Part shown: in pieces, positions 46,600-56,100 of the stretch
Layout: each line of letters starts with the position of its first letter
Numbering within the stretch: position 1 is the first letter of the stretch
From: Rhodococcus rhodochrous
Lineage (GTDB): Bacteria; Actinomycetota; Actinomycetes; Mycobacteriales; Mycobacteriaceae
Assembly (NCBI RefSeq): GCF_014854695.1
Contig: NZ_CP027557.1
Coordinates: forward strand, 3,720,001-3,784,000
DNA: 64,000 nucleotides
Reading direction: 5' to 3'
The notes under the pieces: model-generated
Seen by the model: the letters and a program-made list of their open reading frames with translations, nothing else
Database searches by the model: none
What the model was told of the DNA's origin: nothing
Made by a program: the position numbers and the translations under genes

Positions 46600-48095
46600 C
46601 GCTGCGATTCGGTACCGCGGGTCTGCGCGGCCCGGTCGGCGACGGGCCGGACTGCATGAACGTGCCCGTCGTCGTCCGCACCACCGCCGGGCTCGCGGCG
46701 TGGCTCGAGGCGAACGGGCAGGGCGGTGGCACCGTCGTCGTCGGCCGCGACGCCCGCACGGGCTCCGTGGAATTCCACACTGCCGCCGCGGAAGTCCTCG
46801 CCGCGGCCGGCTTCGACGTCGTCGCCCTCGGAAAGCCGCTCCCCACCCCGGTGACCGCCTTCGCGGTACGGGCGCTGGGCGCCGTTGCGGGCGTGCAGAT
46901 CACGGCGTCGCACAATCCCGCCGCCGACAACGGGTACAAGGTCTACCTCGCGGACGGGGCTCAGCTGGCGGCACCCGCCGATCGGGAGATCGAGGCGGCG
47001 ATCGACGCCATCGGTGATGCCGCGGACGTGCCCCGGGTGCCGGTCGCGCCGTCGGGTGACGACCTCGTCGATCGTTATCTCGCCCGGGTCGCGTCGCTCC
47101 CCCGTTCCCCGCACCGCAGCGTGCGCGTCGCTCTGACGGCACTGCACGGTGTCGGCGGCGAGACGGCGGTCGCGGCCCTGCGTTCCGCGGGATTCGACGA
47201 CATCCACGTCGTGGCGTCCCAGTTCGCGCCCGACCCGGCGTTTCCCACCGTCGCCTTCCCCAACCCCGAGGAACCGGGCGCGACCGATGCCCTGCTCGCG
47301 CTGGCGGCCGAGGTCGATGCCGACATCGCGCTGGCGCTCGATCCCGATGCCGACCGTTGCGCGGTGGGTGTCCCGGGCCCGCAGGGGTGGACGATGTTGC
47401 GCGGCGACGAGACCGGGGTCCTGCTCGGCGACCGGATCCTCGCGTCGTCGCCGCCCGGTTCGCTGGTCGCGACCACCATCGTCTCGTCGACCATGCTGGG
47501 ACGGCTCGCGGCCGCACGTGGTGCGCGATATGCGCAGACACTCACGGGTTTCAAATGGCTCGCCCGCGCCGGCGACGGCCTCGTCTACGCGTACGAGGAA
47601 GCGATCGGACACTGTGTTGATCCGGACGCTGTGCGCGACAAGGACGGCATCGCGACCGCCGTGGTCGTCGCCGACTACGCGGCCGACCTGAAGCAGTCCG
47701 GCCGGACCCTGCTCGACGCACTCGACGACCTGCATCGCGAACTCGGTATCCACATCGGCGATCAGGTGTCGATCCGCGTCGACGACCTGCAGTGCATCGG
47801 CGCCGTGATGACGCGGTTGCGTGCGGAGCCGCCGACGACCCTCGCGGCTCTGGCGGTGACTGCGACCGATCTCGCCGGGAGTCCGGGACCGATGAGCACC
47901 GATGCTCTCGTCTTCGAAAGTCGCGCGGGCGCCCCGGACGGGCCGGCGGTACGCGTGGTGGTGCGTCCGTCGGGCACCGAGCCGAAGCTCAAGGTCTATC
48001 TGGAGGTGGTCACGGAGCGAGACCGCCCGACCGCGGAGGCGACACTCGACGCCCTGCGCGGATGGGCGGCCTCGCTCGGTGACGAGAGCCCCTGA
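46596..48095 (+). CDS. pmmB: Phosphomannomutase/phosphopentomutase PmmB
   Basis: 499-residue alpha-D-phosphohexomutase. [13 protein letters not shown] opens the protein, [14 protein letters not shown] carries the phosphoserine, [11 protein letters not shown] the metal-binding loop, [10 protein letters not shown] the sugar loop and [15 protein letters not shown] the phosphate-binding C-terminus. The GTG start (46596) overlaps deoD. It begins directly at the catalytic core and lacks about 30-40 N-terminal residues that M. tuberculosis PmmB (Rv3308) has. Coupling to deoD suggests it handles ribose-1-phosphate as well as hexose phosphates. Confidence 0.9.
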   Translation: MTLRFGTAGLRGPVGDGPDCMNVPVVVRTTAGLAAWLEANGQGGGTVVVGRDARTGSVEFHTAAAEVLAAAGFDVVALGKPLPTPVTAFAVRALGAVAGVQITASHNPAADNGYKVYLADGAQLAAPADREIEAAIDAIGDAADVPRVPVAPSGDDLVDRYLARVASLPRSPHRSVRVALTALHGVGGETAVAALRSAGFDDIHVVASQFAPDPAFPTVAFPNPEEPGATDALLALAAEVDADIALALDPDADRCAVGVPGPQGWTMLRGDETGVLLGDRILASSPPGSLVATTIVSSTMLGRLAAARGARYAQTLTGFKWLARAGDGLVYAYEEAIGHCVDPDAVRDKDGIATAVVVADYAADLKQSGRTLLDALDDLHRELGIHIGDQVSIRVDDLQCIGAVMTRLRAEPPTTLAALAVTATDLAGSPGPMSTDALVFESRAGAPDGPAVRVVVRPSGTEPKLKVYLEVVTERDRPTAEATLDALRGWAASLGDESP

Positions 48096-48120
48096 CCCGG
48101 CCGGATCCGACCGGGTCAGG
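48091..48120. terminator. Terminator between pmmB and the MspA porin gene
   Basis: Arms CCTGACCCGG (48091-48100) and CCGGGTCAGG (48111-48120) pair perfectly around 10 nt; the stem includes the pmmB stop codon. Convergent genes on both sides suggest bidirectional use. Confidence 0.7.
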
Positions 48121-48131
48121 ATGCGATTCGA

Positions 48132-48830
48132 TCAGACCTGCTGCGGCACACCGTAGGTGACGACGGTGTTCCGGTCGGCGGTGACGGCCTTGAGGTACGG
48201 CCGGATCATCACCGGTCCGATGGCTCCCGAGACCGAACCGTGCACGCCGGCGATCCGGATGGTCGTCGAGCTGCCGTCGAACTCGAAGCCCTCGACGATC
48301 GGGACGGACGTGATGCCGCCCGGCTCGAGCGGGATCTCGATCTCCTGGGACGGGATGATGTCGCCGCTGAGCGAACCACCCGAGTCGAAGCCGAGATCGA
48401 GCGTGGTCCCATCGGGACTGATCGAGACACCGACCCCCACATTGTTGTCCATGCCCCACGACAGGCTCGGGGTGATGACGGTGACCGTCGCCCCCGGCAG
48501 CGCGACCGGGTAGCCGACCTGGAAACCGACCTCCACCGCCGTCCCGGCGAAGTTCGCCGCGTTCGGACCCGTGATCCGAACGGTCGCAACCTCATCGTGG
48601 AAGAACTCGACGCTCAGCGGTGAGCTGTCGAGCGGCGGCACCGACTGTGTCGAGGTGTCGGCCTGGATCACTTCGATCGCGTGCCCTCCGTCCAACGGGA
48701 GGATCCGCGAGTTGTCGACAGCGGCCGCAGCCGTGCCGTGACTCGTCACTGCGGCGAGTACGGCGACCGCGCCCACCGAAGCCGCTCTGACGCTTCCACG
48801 AATCAGTTTGCGGGAGAAGATTTTTGCCAT
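48132..48830 (-). CDS. MspA-family porin (secreted outer-membrane protein)
   Basis: 232-residue exported protein. A basic N-terminus and hydrophobic core (residues 1-36, RKLIRGSVRAASVGAVAVLAAV) end in GTAAAA, a typical signal peptidase I site near residue 37. The mature part follows MspA: VEFFHDEVATVRITGPNAANFAGTAVEVGFQVGYPV, TPSLSWG and a C-terminal SGAIGPVMIRPYLKAVTADRNTVVTYG. MspA porins form octameric channels in the mycolic-acid outer membrane for small hydrophilic solutes. ATG 48830 with GGCGGA upstream. A GTGAACTTCAC palindrome at 48864-48874 lies in its upstream region. Confidence 0.88.
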   Translation of the reverse strand: MAKIFSRKLIRGSVRAASVGAVAVLAAVTSHGTAAAAVDNSRILPLDGGHAIEVIQADTSTQSVPPLDSSPLSVEFFHDEVATVRITGPNAANFAGTAVEVGFQVGYPVALPGATVTVITPSLSWGMDNNVGVGVSISPDGTTLDLGFDSGGSLSGDIIPSQEIEIPLEPGGITSVPIVEGFEFDGSSTTIRIAGVHGSVSGAIGPVMIRPYLKAVTADRNTVVTYGVPQQV

Positions 48831-48863
48831 TCCGCCGACCCCATCTCTGGCTGTACCTACGCA

Positions 48864-48874
48864 GTGAACTTCAC
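48864..48874. promoter_or_regulatory. Short palindrome upstream of the MspA porin
   Basis: GTGAA-C-TTCAC, perfect 5-bp arms, lies 34 bp before the porin start. It may be an operator or chance; no regulator gene is adjacent. Confidence 0.25.
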
Positions 48875-48995
48875 ACGGAGCACACCGAGCGTAAGAAGAA
48901 AACGAGACCTGCGGGTTGTTCTTCGATAACGAGATGACTGCGGTCGGGTGTCACATCCGTACCGCCAGTCACACGAGTAACAGGCGACGCGCGAT

Positions 48996-49619
48996 TTACC
49001 GCGGTCCGAACTGCCTGTCCCCCGCATCCCCGAGACCCGGCACGATGTACTTGTTCTCGTTGAGACCTTCGTCGACCGACGCCGTGACCAACCGGACCGG
49101 ATGACCCGAGGCAGCAAGGGCCTCGACGCCCTGCGGCGCCGCGACCACACAGATCGCGGTGATATCCGTGGCACCGCGTTGGGCGAGGATGTCGAGGGTG
49201 TGCACCATCGACCCACCGGTCGCGAGCATCGGGTCGAGCACGAAGACGGGAAGACCCGACAGGTCCTCCGGCAGCGACTCCAGATAGGGCACCGGCTCGA
49301 ATGTCTTCTCGTCACGAGCGAGACCGACGAAACCGACCTGCGCCTGAGGAATCAGGGCGTGGGCCTGTTCGACCATGCCGAGGCCGGCGCGAAGAACCGG
49401 GACGAGCAGCGGAGGCTGCTGCAGGCGCACTCCCGTCGTCACCGCGACCGGCGTCTTCACGTCGAACGTCTCGGTGGGCGCATCGCGCACCGCCTCGTAG
49501 ACGAGCATCTGGGTGAGCCGCCTCAACGCGTGCCGGAAGGCAGCGTTGTCGCTGCGTTCGTCACGAAGGATGGTCAGGAGCGAAGCAGCGAGCGGGTGGT
49601 CGACGACGAGCGAATCCAT
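48996..49619 (-). CDS. upp: Uracil phosphoribosyltransferase
   Basis: 207-residue PRTase that salvages uracil to UMP with [21 protein letters not shown], the PRPP loop [20 protein letters not shown] and the C-terminal uracil-binding [23 protein letters not shown] are complete. ATG 49619 is the start. It lies between the porin gene (upstream on the minus strand after 165 bp of noncoding DNA) and the divergent WXG cassette. Part of the nucleoside salvage set in this region. Corresponds to Rv3309c. Confidence 0.96.
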   Translation of the reverse strand: MDSLVVDHPLAASLLTILRDERSDNAAFRHALRRLTQMLVYEAVRDAPTETFDVKTPVAVTTGVRLQQPPLLVPVLRAGLGMVEQAHALIPQAQVGFVGLARDEKTFEPVPYLESLPEDLSGLPVFVLDPMLATGGSMVHTLDILAQRGATDITAICVVAAPQGVEALAASGHPVRLVTASVDEGLNENKYIVPGLGDAGDRQFGPR

Positions 49620-49731
49620 GTCCGAAGGATAGAACGACGGAACCGATCGACAGTCGGGTGCGTCGTACCCGACAGGGACGGAACCGCCCGAAGGTGCCGA
49701 ATCCCACAGGAACGACGCGAGAGGCGACGAG

Positions 49732-50067
49732 GTGACCGAGTACTCCGGTAGGGACGCGATACGGATCGACACGAGCGCCGTCGGGAGGTTCGGCGACGAC
49801 GCCGCCGAACTTGCCGCCCGCCTGCACGAGGCCGCCGAACGGACACGGCACGGCGACCCCTCGTCGCTGAGCGCCGCACTGGGTCCGATCGGAGCACCGG
49901 TGCTCGCCGCACTCACCGCGACCCACACAGCCCACGTGCGCGATCTCGACCGGCTCGGTGACCTGCTCGGCGGGATGGGAGATGCCGCCAGGGCATCCGC
50001 GTTTGCTTACGCGCGGACCAGCGACGACACCGCCGCACGACTCGGCTCCGTCGCGGAGTCACTGTGA
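49732..50067 (+). CDS. Type VII secretion-associated small helical protein
   Basis: 111-residue helical protein ([34 protein letters not shown]... ending in [20 protein letters not shown]) resembling excreted EspC-like/T7SS target proteins. GTG 49732 follows GAGGCGACGAGG; its stop overlaps the next start (GTGA). With no signal peptide, secretion would need a type VII system encoded elsewhere. First gene of a four-gene operon with an NlpC/P60 hydrolase and a YbaB protein. Confidence 0.6.
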   Translation: MTEYSGRDAIRIDTSAVGRFGDDAAELAARLHEAAERTRHGDPSSLSAALGPIGAPVLAALTATHTAHVRDLDRLGDLLGGMGDAARASAFAYARTSDDTAARLGSVAESL

Positions 50068-51059
50068 TCCCGGCCGACGCGCTCGTCGCGCCGCTGACCG
50101 GCCTGCTCGACGCGTTCGGCACCGCGCTGCCACCCGGCGTGGATCCGGGTGAGATGGTGCGCATCGGTGCGCAATGGGCCGAGGAGGTGCACGCGGCCGG
50201 GCGCGACGCCGTCGCCGAGCTCGCCTGGGCCTGGGGTGGCCCGGCTGCCTCGCAGGCGATCGCGAGTGCCGAGCAGGTGCTCACCGACGTGCTCACGGCG
50301 GCCGATCGTGGGGTGGCGCTGGCCGGGATCGCGCTCGAGGCGACCGTCACGGTCGTCACCGGTGCGGTCGAGATCGCTCGTCTCGTCGATTCGTTCGTCA
50401 CATTCGCCGAGCAGGCCGCACCCGCGACGTCGCTTCCGCAGGGTCAGCTCGCACTCCTCGCAGTGGCGATCGACCACCTCGTCACCGGGCTGGACGTGCT
50501 GACACGGGTGACCGGAACCCTCGCGGAGCTGACCGATCGGGCGTCCGCACTCCTCCCACCCGAGCCCTCCACTCCCCCGATCGGCTCCGGCGACCACCAC
50601 GACCCCGACCCGGCCGGTGACGACCCACGCACGCTGCACACCTTCGGTGGAGGGTTCTCCGCGGGCGTGGAGGTGCGGCTCCCGGACGGTAGCGTCAGCC
50701 GGGCGCCGAACGAGACCGCGGCGACAGCGGTGCGTCACGCCCTCGCCCAGCAGGGCACCCCGTACGTGTGGGGCGGCACGAGCCCCGGCTCCGGGCTCGA
50801 CTGCAGCGGGCTGACGCAGTACGCCTACGCGCAGGCCGGCGTCGAACTGCCGCGGTTGGCCCAGGAACAGGACGTCGGCACGCGGGTCGATCCTGCGGCC
50901 GCCCTGCCCGGAGACCTCGTCGTGTGGGACGGGCACGTGGCGATGGTGGTGGGCAACGGCCTCATGGTCGAGGCAGGCGATCCCGTCTCCGTGTCGCCGA
51001 TGCGCACCACCAACGGCGCAATGGCCTTCCACGGCGTCTACCGACCGACCGCCGGTTGA
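50064..51059 (+). CDS. WXG-domain NlpC/P60 peptidoglycan hydrolase
   Basis: 331-residue protein. The N-terminal helical domain has WAWGG (residues 55-59), the WXG-type turn, and continues as a long helical pair to about residue 165. After a Pro/Asp-rich linker, an NlpC/P60 domain starts at ALAQQGTPYVWGGTSPGSGLDCSG; Cys247, His291 and Glu303 reproduce the C-H-E spacing of mycobacterial RipA-type endopeptidases. It would cut the stem peptide of peptidoglycan. No signal peptide, so export through a type VII system is inferred from the N-terminal domain. It overlaps both neighbours by 4 bp or nearly so. Confidence 0.85.
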   Translation: MIPADALVAPLTGLLDAFGTALPPGVDPGEMVRIGAQWAEEVHAAGRDAVAELAWAWGGPAASQAIASAEQVLTDVLTAADRGVALAGIALEATVTVVTGAVEIARLVDSFVTFAEQAAPATSLPQGQLALLAVAIDHLVTGLDVLTRVTGTLAELTDRASALLPPEPSTPPIGSGDHHDPDPAGDDPRTLHTFGGGFSAGVEVRLPDGSVSRAPNETAATAVRHALAQQGTPYVWGGTSPGSGLDCSGLTQYAYAQAGVELPRLAQEQDVGTRVDPAAALPGDLVVWDGHVAMVVGNGLMVEAGDPVSVSPMRTTNGAMAFHGVYRPTAG

Positions 51060-51118
51060 TTCCGGAGAATTCCGCACCGGAGGGGAACCGGCCGGGCTCG
51101 CGCTGCGTCCAACCCGGT

Positions 51119-51433
51119 ATGGACAGCACGACGACGGAACCGATCACGGCCACCGCCCACAACTCGGCCGGAACGATCTCGGTGCGGACGACGGACGGTG
51201 GACTGCCGGTGGACCTTCGCATCGACCCCGGTGAGTTGCGTTACGGAGCACGGCAACTGGCCGATCAGATCCTCGCCCTGAACCGGCAGGCCGCCCTCGA
51301 GGCTGCGGTGGTCCGGGGCGAACGCCTCGCCGCCGAAGGTGTCCCCCGCGAGATCCTCGACCGGATGCGGCTGCCGTCCCGCGCCGACCTGGCGGACGGA
51401 CCGACCGATCGTCGTGGAGGTCTCGTCCGATGA
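51119..51433 (+). CDS. Small protein of the WXG cassette (DUF2694/EspH-like)
   Basis: 104-residue protein with a beta-rich start (ISVRTTDGGLPVDLRIDPGELRYGARQLADQILALNRQAALEA) and a helical tail. The start ATG at 51119 follows 60 bp without coding sequence. Its stop overlaps the YbaB-like start (ATGA). Proteins with this layout commonly neighbour YbaB/EbfC genes in actinobacterial type VII regions. No enzymatic motif. Confidence 0.65.
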   Translation: MDSTTTEPITATAHNSAGTISVRTTDGGLPVDLRIDPGELRYGARQLADQILALNRQAALEAAVVRGERLAAEGVPREILDRMRLPSRADLADGPTDRRGGLVR

Positions 51434-51777
51434 GCGAACGGATGGTGGAGGCGATCGTCGACCGGGCCCACATCCGGCTCGATGCGCTCGAACGCACGGT
51501 GGAGCAGCTCGGCGCGGTACGGGGTACCGCGAGCAGTCCCGACGGACGGGTGACCGCCCGCGTGGACGGTTCGGGAGCGCTCGAAGGACTCGAGCTGGCC
51601 GAGCCGATCGGCGGCACCGACCCCCGGGAACTGGCCGCGGTGATCCTCGCGACCGTTCACGAGGCCGCACGGCAGGCCGCTGCCGCGCGCGTCTCCGCGA
51701 TCGACGAGCTCCGCGCGGCCCTCGCCGCGAGCGACGACGGTCCGGTCACCGTCGGCGACCGTCCGGTGACGCGATGA
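51430..51777 (+). CDS. YbaB/EbfC-family nucleoid-associated protein
   Basis: 115-residue helix-beta-helix protein with the YbaB pattern: long N-terminal helix (VEAIVDRAHIRLDALERTVEQLG), central beta hairpin (GTASSPDGRVTARVDGSGALEGLELAEPI) and C-terminal helix. Classical YbaB proteins bind DNA as dimers; family members in WXG cassettes are often thought to act as secretion accessories. Start overlaps the preceding stop. Last gene of the cassette; 60 bp then lead to the Rv3311-like gene. Confidence 0.75.
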   Translation: MSERMVEAIVDRAHIRLDALERTVEQLGAVRGTASSPDGRVTARVDGSGALEGLELAEPIGGTDPRELAAVILATVHEAARQAAAARVSAIDELRAALAASDDGPVTVGDRPVTR

Positions 51778-51824
51778 AACCGATAGCGAGCGGCCCCCGG
51801 CTATATTCTCGGCGCGGACATGGC

Positions 51825-51830
51825 TAGGCT
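51825..51830 (+). promoter_or_regulatory. Candidate -10 of the Rv3311-like gene (leaderless)
   Basis: TAGGCT ends 7 bp before the ATG at 51838, giving leaderless spacing. Another AT-rich hexamer, TATATT, lies at 51802-51807. Confidence 0.4.
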
Positions 51831-51837
51831 TCGCGCC

Positions 51838-53076
51838 ATGGCTGGAGACATCGTCCCGATCGAGCTCGGTCTCACCGACGGCAACCTCGTGACGCTCTGG
51901 GCGCCGCGCTGGCGCGAAGGCGACGACGAGTGGGAGGCATTCCTCGGCCACGGCGACGATCTGTACGCCTTCCCGTCGGTCCCCGAGCTCGTCGCGTTCG
52001 TGCGTTCGGGTGCCGACAACGACCTCGTCGAGCACGAGGCGTGGCCGATCGTGTCCAAACTCGCGGCCTCGGAGTTCGAACCCGACGAGCCGCACACCTA
52101 CGACCTCGTCGGCGTCCCCGAGCTCGTGGCCGACGACCCGGATCCCGTCTCGGTGTCCGAACTGCAGGACACCTTCGACATCGTGAGCATCCTCGGCGAC
52201 GTCTGCGATCTCGATGTCGTGACGAAGTTCTTCGAACGCGAGGAGATCGACCTCCTGCTGCAGCACGGTGTCTCGGCCTTCCGCACGCGTGAGGGCCTCG
52301 ACCTGTGGAATCGCGTCGGGACCGCGGTCGCGCAGGACTGGGACGGCGTGATCGACGCGCTCGACGCCGTGATCTCCACTCCCGATGTCGACGCCGCAGT
52401 GGTCGCCGAGATCGAATCCGAGCTCGTCGCTGTCGACGAGAACGAGGTCGAGGCGGACGACACGGTCGAGGACGTCGATGCCGACGACGAGTACGAGTTC
52501 ATCGACGGCGATGACGAGGACGACGGCTACGAGTTCTGGGCCCGGGTCGGCATCGATCCCATCCGGATCATCACGACCGACGGCACCTGGTACTCGCTGC
52601 GGTGCTACGTGAACGACGACGCCGTCTTCCTCGGCCACGACGGCACGATCGACGTCTTCCCCTCCGAGCGCGCGCTGGCCCGCCACCTCGCCGACAACCA
52701 CGACCACGACCTCGCGACGCTCGAGCCGTACACGGAGATCCAGCTCGCCGCCGTCGACGGATCGCTCGACGTGACGGTCACCGACGACAACGTCTACGTG
52801 CTCACCGGAATCGCCGACGACATCGCCGGAGGTGTCGCGGCCGTCGACCCCGACCAGCTCGAACTCGCGGTCGAGTTGTTCGTCGACGCAGCGAACTTCG
52901 CGGACGACGACTCGACGGAGGCCGCGCTCGCCGCGTCCACGGAGCTCGGCTGGTTCGTCAACCACGTGATCGAACCCGATTCGGGACGCACGGCACCCAA
53001 GCCGCCGTTCGACACCGAGTCCCTTGCTTGGCGCGAACTCGAGCGCGAGTTCGAGGCGCGACTGCGCAAGCATTGA
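51838..53076 (+). CDS. Conserved hypothetical protein (Rv3311-like)
   Basis: 412-residue acidic soluble protein, conserved at this place in mycobacteria (Rv3311, about 420). Two related halves are visible: each has a W/F-rich beta module (NLVTLWAPRW...EAFLGHGDDLYAFPS and TWYSLRCYVNDDAVFLGHDGTIDVFPS), linked by an Asp/Glu-rich stretch (about residues 200-232). The internal repeat LGHxGxxxxFPS suggests duplication. No catalytic motif or membrane segment. ATG 51838 is set by the adjacent -10 box; a further in-frame ATG at 51820 is less likely. Function unknown. Confidence 0.85.
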   Translation: MAGDIVPIELGLTDGNLVTLWAPRWREGDDEWEAFLGHGDDLYAFPSVPELVAFVRSGADNDLVEHEAWPIVSKLAASEFEPDEPHTYDLVGVPELVADDPDPVSVSELQDTFDIVSILGDVCDLDVVTKFFEREEIDLLLQHGVSAFRTREGLDLWNRVGTAVAQDWDGVIDALDAVISTPDVDAAVVAEIESELVAVDENEVEADDTVEDVDADDEYEFIDGDDEDDGYEFWARVGIDPIRIITTDGTWYSLRCYVNDDAVFLGHDGTIDVFPSERALARHLADNHDHDLATLEPYTEIQLAAVDGSLDVTVTDDNVYVLTGIADDIAGGVAAVDPDQLELAVELFVDAANFADDDSTEAALAASTELGWFVNHVIEPDSGRTAPKPPFDTESLAWRELEREFEARLRKH

Positions 53077-53116
53077 CGCGACCCGCGTCGGGTCGGCTCC
53101 ACTCCGGCGCGCGAAG

Positions 53117-53154
53117 TGGTCACAAGAGCGCGTTGTAGCGCGCTCCGATGACCA
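53117..53154. terminator. Bidirectional terminator between Rv3311-like gene and add
   Basis: A two-tier hairpin: TGGTCA (53117-53122) with TGACCA (53149-53154), then GAGCGCG (53126-53132) with CGCGCTC (53139-53145), separated by 3-nt bulges and a 6-nt loop. It lies in the 123-bp convergent gap. Confidence 0.7.
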
Positions 53155-53199
53155 TTTCCCGCTCCGCGCACCCATAGAGGTATCTGCGGGTCGCGGTCT

Positions 53200-54285
53200 C
53201 TACCCGACGAGGACGGCGTATCCAGGCTTGATGACGTCGTCGATCAGTTCCAGCCGCTGGTCGAACGGGAGGAAGGCCGACTTCATCGCGTTGATCGTGA
53301 ACCTTTCGAGGTCGACCCAGCCGTAGTCGAAGGTCTCGACGAGCCGCACCATCTCCTGCGTCATCGTGGTGTCGCTCATCAATCGGTTGTCGGTGTTGAC
53401 GGTGACACGGAAGCGCAGGCGGGCCAGCAGGTCGAAGGGATGCTCGGCGAGCGTGCGCACCGCGCCGGTCTGCACGTTCGACGACGGGCACAGTTCGAGC
53501 GGGATGCGCTTGTCGCGGATGTAGTTCGCGAGCCGGCCCAGAGTGGCGGTTCCGTCGTCGTGCACTTCGATGTCGTCGACGATGCGCACACCGTGGCCGA
53601 GCCTGTCGGTGCCGCAGAAGGCGACCGCTTCGTGGATGGACGGGAGACCGAACGCCTCACCGGCGTGGATGGTGAAGTGCGCGTTGGCCGCGCGGGTGTA
53701 CTCGAAGGCGTCGAGATGACGGCTGGGCGGGTTGCCCGCCTCGGCGCCGGCGATGTCGAAGCCCGCCACGCCGCGGTCCCGGAAGCGCACGGCGAGTTCG
53801 GCGATCTCCAGCGAGCGTGCAGCGTGCCGCATCGCGGTGAGCAGGCAGCGCACCCGGATGCGACGACCTCCCGCCGCCACCTCCGATTCCCCGGCGCGGA
53901 AGCCTTCGAGGACATGCTCGACGACCTCGTCCAGCGACAGCCCTTTCTCCAGGTGCTGCTCGGGTGCGAAGCGCACCTCGGCGTACACCACACCGTCGTC
54001 TGCGAGGTCGAGGACGCATTCGCGTGCGACGCGTTCGAGTCCTTCTGCCGTCTGCATCACGGCGACGGTGTGCTCGAACGTCTCGAGATAGCGCTCGAGC
54101 GACCCGCTGTCGGCGGATTCGCGGAACCACCGGGCGAGATCCTCTTCGGTGTCCGCGGGCAACGACCATCCGCACGCGTCCGCGAGTTCGAGGACCGTCC
54201 GGGGACGGAGGCCGCCGTCCAGGTGGTCGTGAAGGACCACTTTGGGTGCGGTGCGAACGAGTTCGGGAGTCAGACGGCCGTTCAT
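53200..54285 (-). CDS. add: Adenosine deaminase
   Basis: 361-residue zinc enzyme converting adenosine/deoxyadenosine to inosine. Metal ligands appear in [21 protein letters not shown] carries the next His and catalytic Glu, and [10 protein letters not shown] and TVNTDNRLM the remaining His and Asp. ATG 54285 precedes the conserved start by a short leader; the open frame upstream enters deoA and is not family-like. Last gene of a cdd-deoA-add minus-strand group, as in Rv3315c-Rv3313c. Confidence 0.95.
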   Translation of the reverse strand: MNGRLTPELVRTAPKVVLHDHLDGGLRPRTVLELADACGWSLPADTEEDLARWFRESADSGSLERYLETFEHTVAVMQTAEGLERVARECVLDLADDGVVYAEVRFAPEQHLEKGLSLDEVVEHVLEGFRAGESEVAAGGRRIRVRCLLTAMRHAARSLEIAELAVRFRDRGVAGFDIAGAEAGNPPSRHLDAFEYTRAANAHFTIHAGEAFGLPSIHEAVAFCGTDRLGHGVRIVDDIEVHDDGTATLGRLANYIRDKRIPLELCPSSNVQTGAVRTLAEHPFDLLARLRFRVTVNTDNRLMSDTTMTQEMVRLVETFDYGWVDLERFTINAMKSAFLPFDQRLELIDDVIKPGYAVLVG

Positions 54286-54341
54286 GATCGGGACGGTAGT
54301 CGGCGGCGGCCGGTTCCGCTCGGTCTCCGGCCGCCGGACCT

Positions 54342-55625
54342 CTACGCCCGGATCCGTTCGATCACGAGCGGCTGCCGAACGGGGGCCGTGTCGGAGATGC
54401 GGACACCGCCGCGGAGGGCGGCGAGCGCGTCGGGGATACGTCCCGGAGTGTCGGTGTGCAGCGTCGCGATCGGCTGTCCCGCGCGGACGCGATCGCCGAG
54501 GACCGCGTGCAGTTCGATACCGGCCCCGGGCTGGACGTCCTGACCCTGACGTTCGCGGCCGGCTCCGAGTCGCCACGCGGCGATGCCGACCTCGTACGCG
54601 TCGAGTTCGGAGAGCACTCCGTCGGCGTCGGCGTGGAAGGTCTCGGTGTGGGTCGCGACCGGCAACGTCGCTGCGGGGTCGCCACCCTGGGCGGCGATCA
54701 TCGCGTTCCACCGGTCCATCGCGGTGCCGTCCCGCAGCCGGTCGGCGGGATCGACGTCATCGACACCGGCGGCGGCGAGCATCTCGCGGGCCAGGGCCAG
54801 GGTCAGCTCGACGACGTCGTCGGGTCCGCCGCCGGCGAGCACCTCGACGGCCTCCCGGACCTCGAGCGCGTTGCCCGCCGTGCGTCCGAGCGGGCTGTCC
54901 ATGCGGGTGAGCAGGGCCGTCGTGGGCAGCCCTTCGTCGGTGCCGAGTTCGACCATGGTGCGCGCCAGCTCGCGGGCCTCGCCGAGTTCTTTCATGAAGG
55001 CGCCGCTGCCGACCTTCACGTCGAGGACGAGGGCTCCGGTGCCCTCGGCGATCTTCTTGCTCATGATCGAGCTGGCGATGAGCGGGATCGACTCGACGGT
55101 TCCGGTGACGTCGCGCAGCGCGTAGAGCTTGCGGTCGGCGGGGGCGAGATCGGCGCTCGTCGCGCACACGACCGCACCGACGGCCGGGTCGCTGAGGATC
55201 TCGGCGATCTCCGCGGTGGTCAGATCGGCCTTCCAGCCGGGGATCGCCTCGAGCTTGTCCAGGGTGCCGCCGGTGTGACCGAGACCGCGGCCCGACAGTT
55301 GCGGGACCGCGACGCCGCACGCCGCGACGAGCGGTGCGAGCGGCAGGGTGATCTTGTCCCCGACACCGCCTGTCGAGTGTTTGTCGACGGTGCGCAGGCC
55401 GAGAGCGGAGAAATCGAGGCGACGACCGGAGTCGATCATGGCGGTGGTCCAGCGTGCCGTCTCGGCCCGGCTCATGCCGCGGAACCAGACCGCCATCGCC
55501 AGGGCCGCCATCTGGGCGTCGGAGACGATGCCGTGGGTGAACGCTTCGATGACCCAGTCGATCTCGGCGCCGGAGAGTTCGTGGCCGTCGCGCTTGCGGC
55601 GAATGACGGTGACGATGTCAGGCAC
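54342..55625 (-). CDS. deoA: Thymidine phosphorylase
   Basis: 427-residue phosphorylase that cleaves thymidine to thymine and deoxyribose-1-phosphate. [51 protein letters not shown] is the glycosyl-phosphorylase block, with [23 protein letters not shown] later. Start is GTG 55625, overlapping the cdd stop by 8 bp. A 56-bp gap separates it from add. Links pyrimidine deoxynucleoside breakdown to the sugar-phosphate pathway. Confidence 0.95.
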   Translation of the reverse strand: MPDIVTVIRRKRDGHELSGAEIDWVIEAFTHGIVSDAQMAALAMAVWFRGMSRAETARWTTAMIDSGRRLDFSALGLRTVDKHSTGGVGDKITLPLAPLVAACGVAVPQLSGRGLGHTGGTLDKLEAIPGWKADLTTAEIAEILSDPAVGAVVCATSADLAPADRKLYALRDVTGTVESIPLIASSIMSKKIAEGTGALVLDVKVGSGAFMKELGEARELARTMVELGTDEGLPTTALLTRMDSPLGRTAGNALEVREAVEVLAGGGPDDVVELTLALAREMLAAAGVDDVDPADRLRDGTAMDRWNAMIAAQGGDPAATLPVATHTETFHADADGVLSELDAYEVGIAAWRLGAGRERQGQDVQPGAGIELHAVLGDRVRAGQPIATLHTDTPGRIPDALAALRGGVRISDTAPVRQPLVIERIRA

Positions 55626-56037
55626 GGCGGTCCTCGTTCTCCCGCACGGCCGCGAGATCGTCGGGGCCGAACGCGTCGGGGAGGAGATCGGAGAGGCGAC
55701 GCGGGCCGCCCTGGGCGTCGACCTCGAGATCGGGGCCGCCGTGTTCGAGAAGCACCTGCCGGCACCGGCCGCACGGGGTCAGGACGTGGCCTCGGGAGTC
55801 GCAGACGGCGACGGCCCGGAGACGGCCTCCACCCTGGGCGAACAAGTTACCGACGAGTACGCATTCGGCACACAGACCCAGTCCGTGTGAGACATTTTCC
55901 ACATTGCACCCGAGGACCGTCCGACCGTCGACGGTGAGGCCGGCAGCCCCCACCGGGAACCCGGAGTAGGGAGCGTAGGCTCGACTCATCACCTCATGTG
56001 CTTTGGCGCGCAACATTTTCCAGTCGATGTCCGGCAT
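55618..56037 (-). CDS. cdd: Cytidine deaminase
   Basis: 139-residue zinc enzyme converting cytidine/deoxycytidine to uridine. PYSGFPVGAAGLTVDG, GCNVENVSHGLGLCAECVL (catalytic Glu and zinc Cys) and TPCGRCRQVL (remaining zinc Cys) are all present. ATG 56037 starts the gene; its end overlaps deoA. It diverges from sdhCDAB across a 254-bp region that carries an IdeR-like box. Confidence 0.95.
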   Translation of the reverse strand: MPDIDWKMLRAKAHEVMSRAYAPYSGFPVGAAGLTVDGRTVLGCNVENVSHGLGLCAECVLVGNLFAQGGGRLRAVAVCDSRGHVLTPCGRCRQVLLEHGGPDLEVDAQGGPRRLSDLLPDAFGPDDLAAVRENEDRRA

Positions 56038-56100
56038 GGTTCACCATCCTGTCACGGTGGCATGGACGACGGTAGGCGACCCCCACCGCGCCAAATCACA

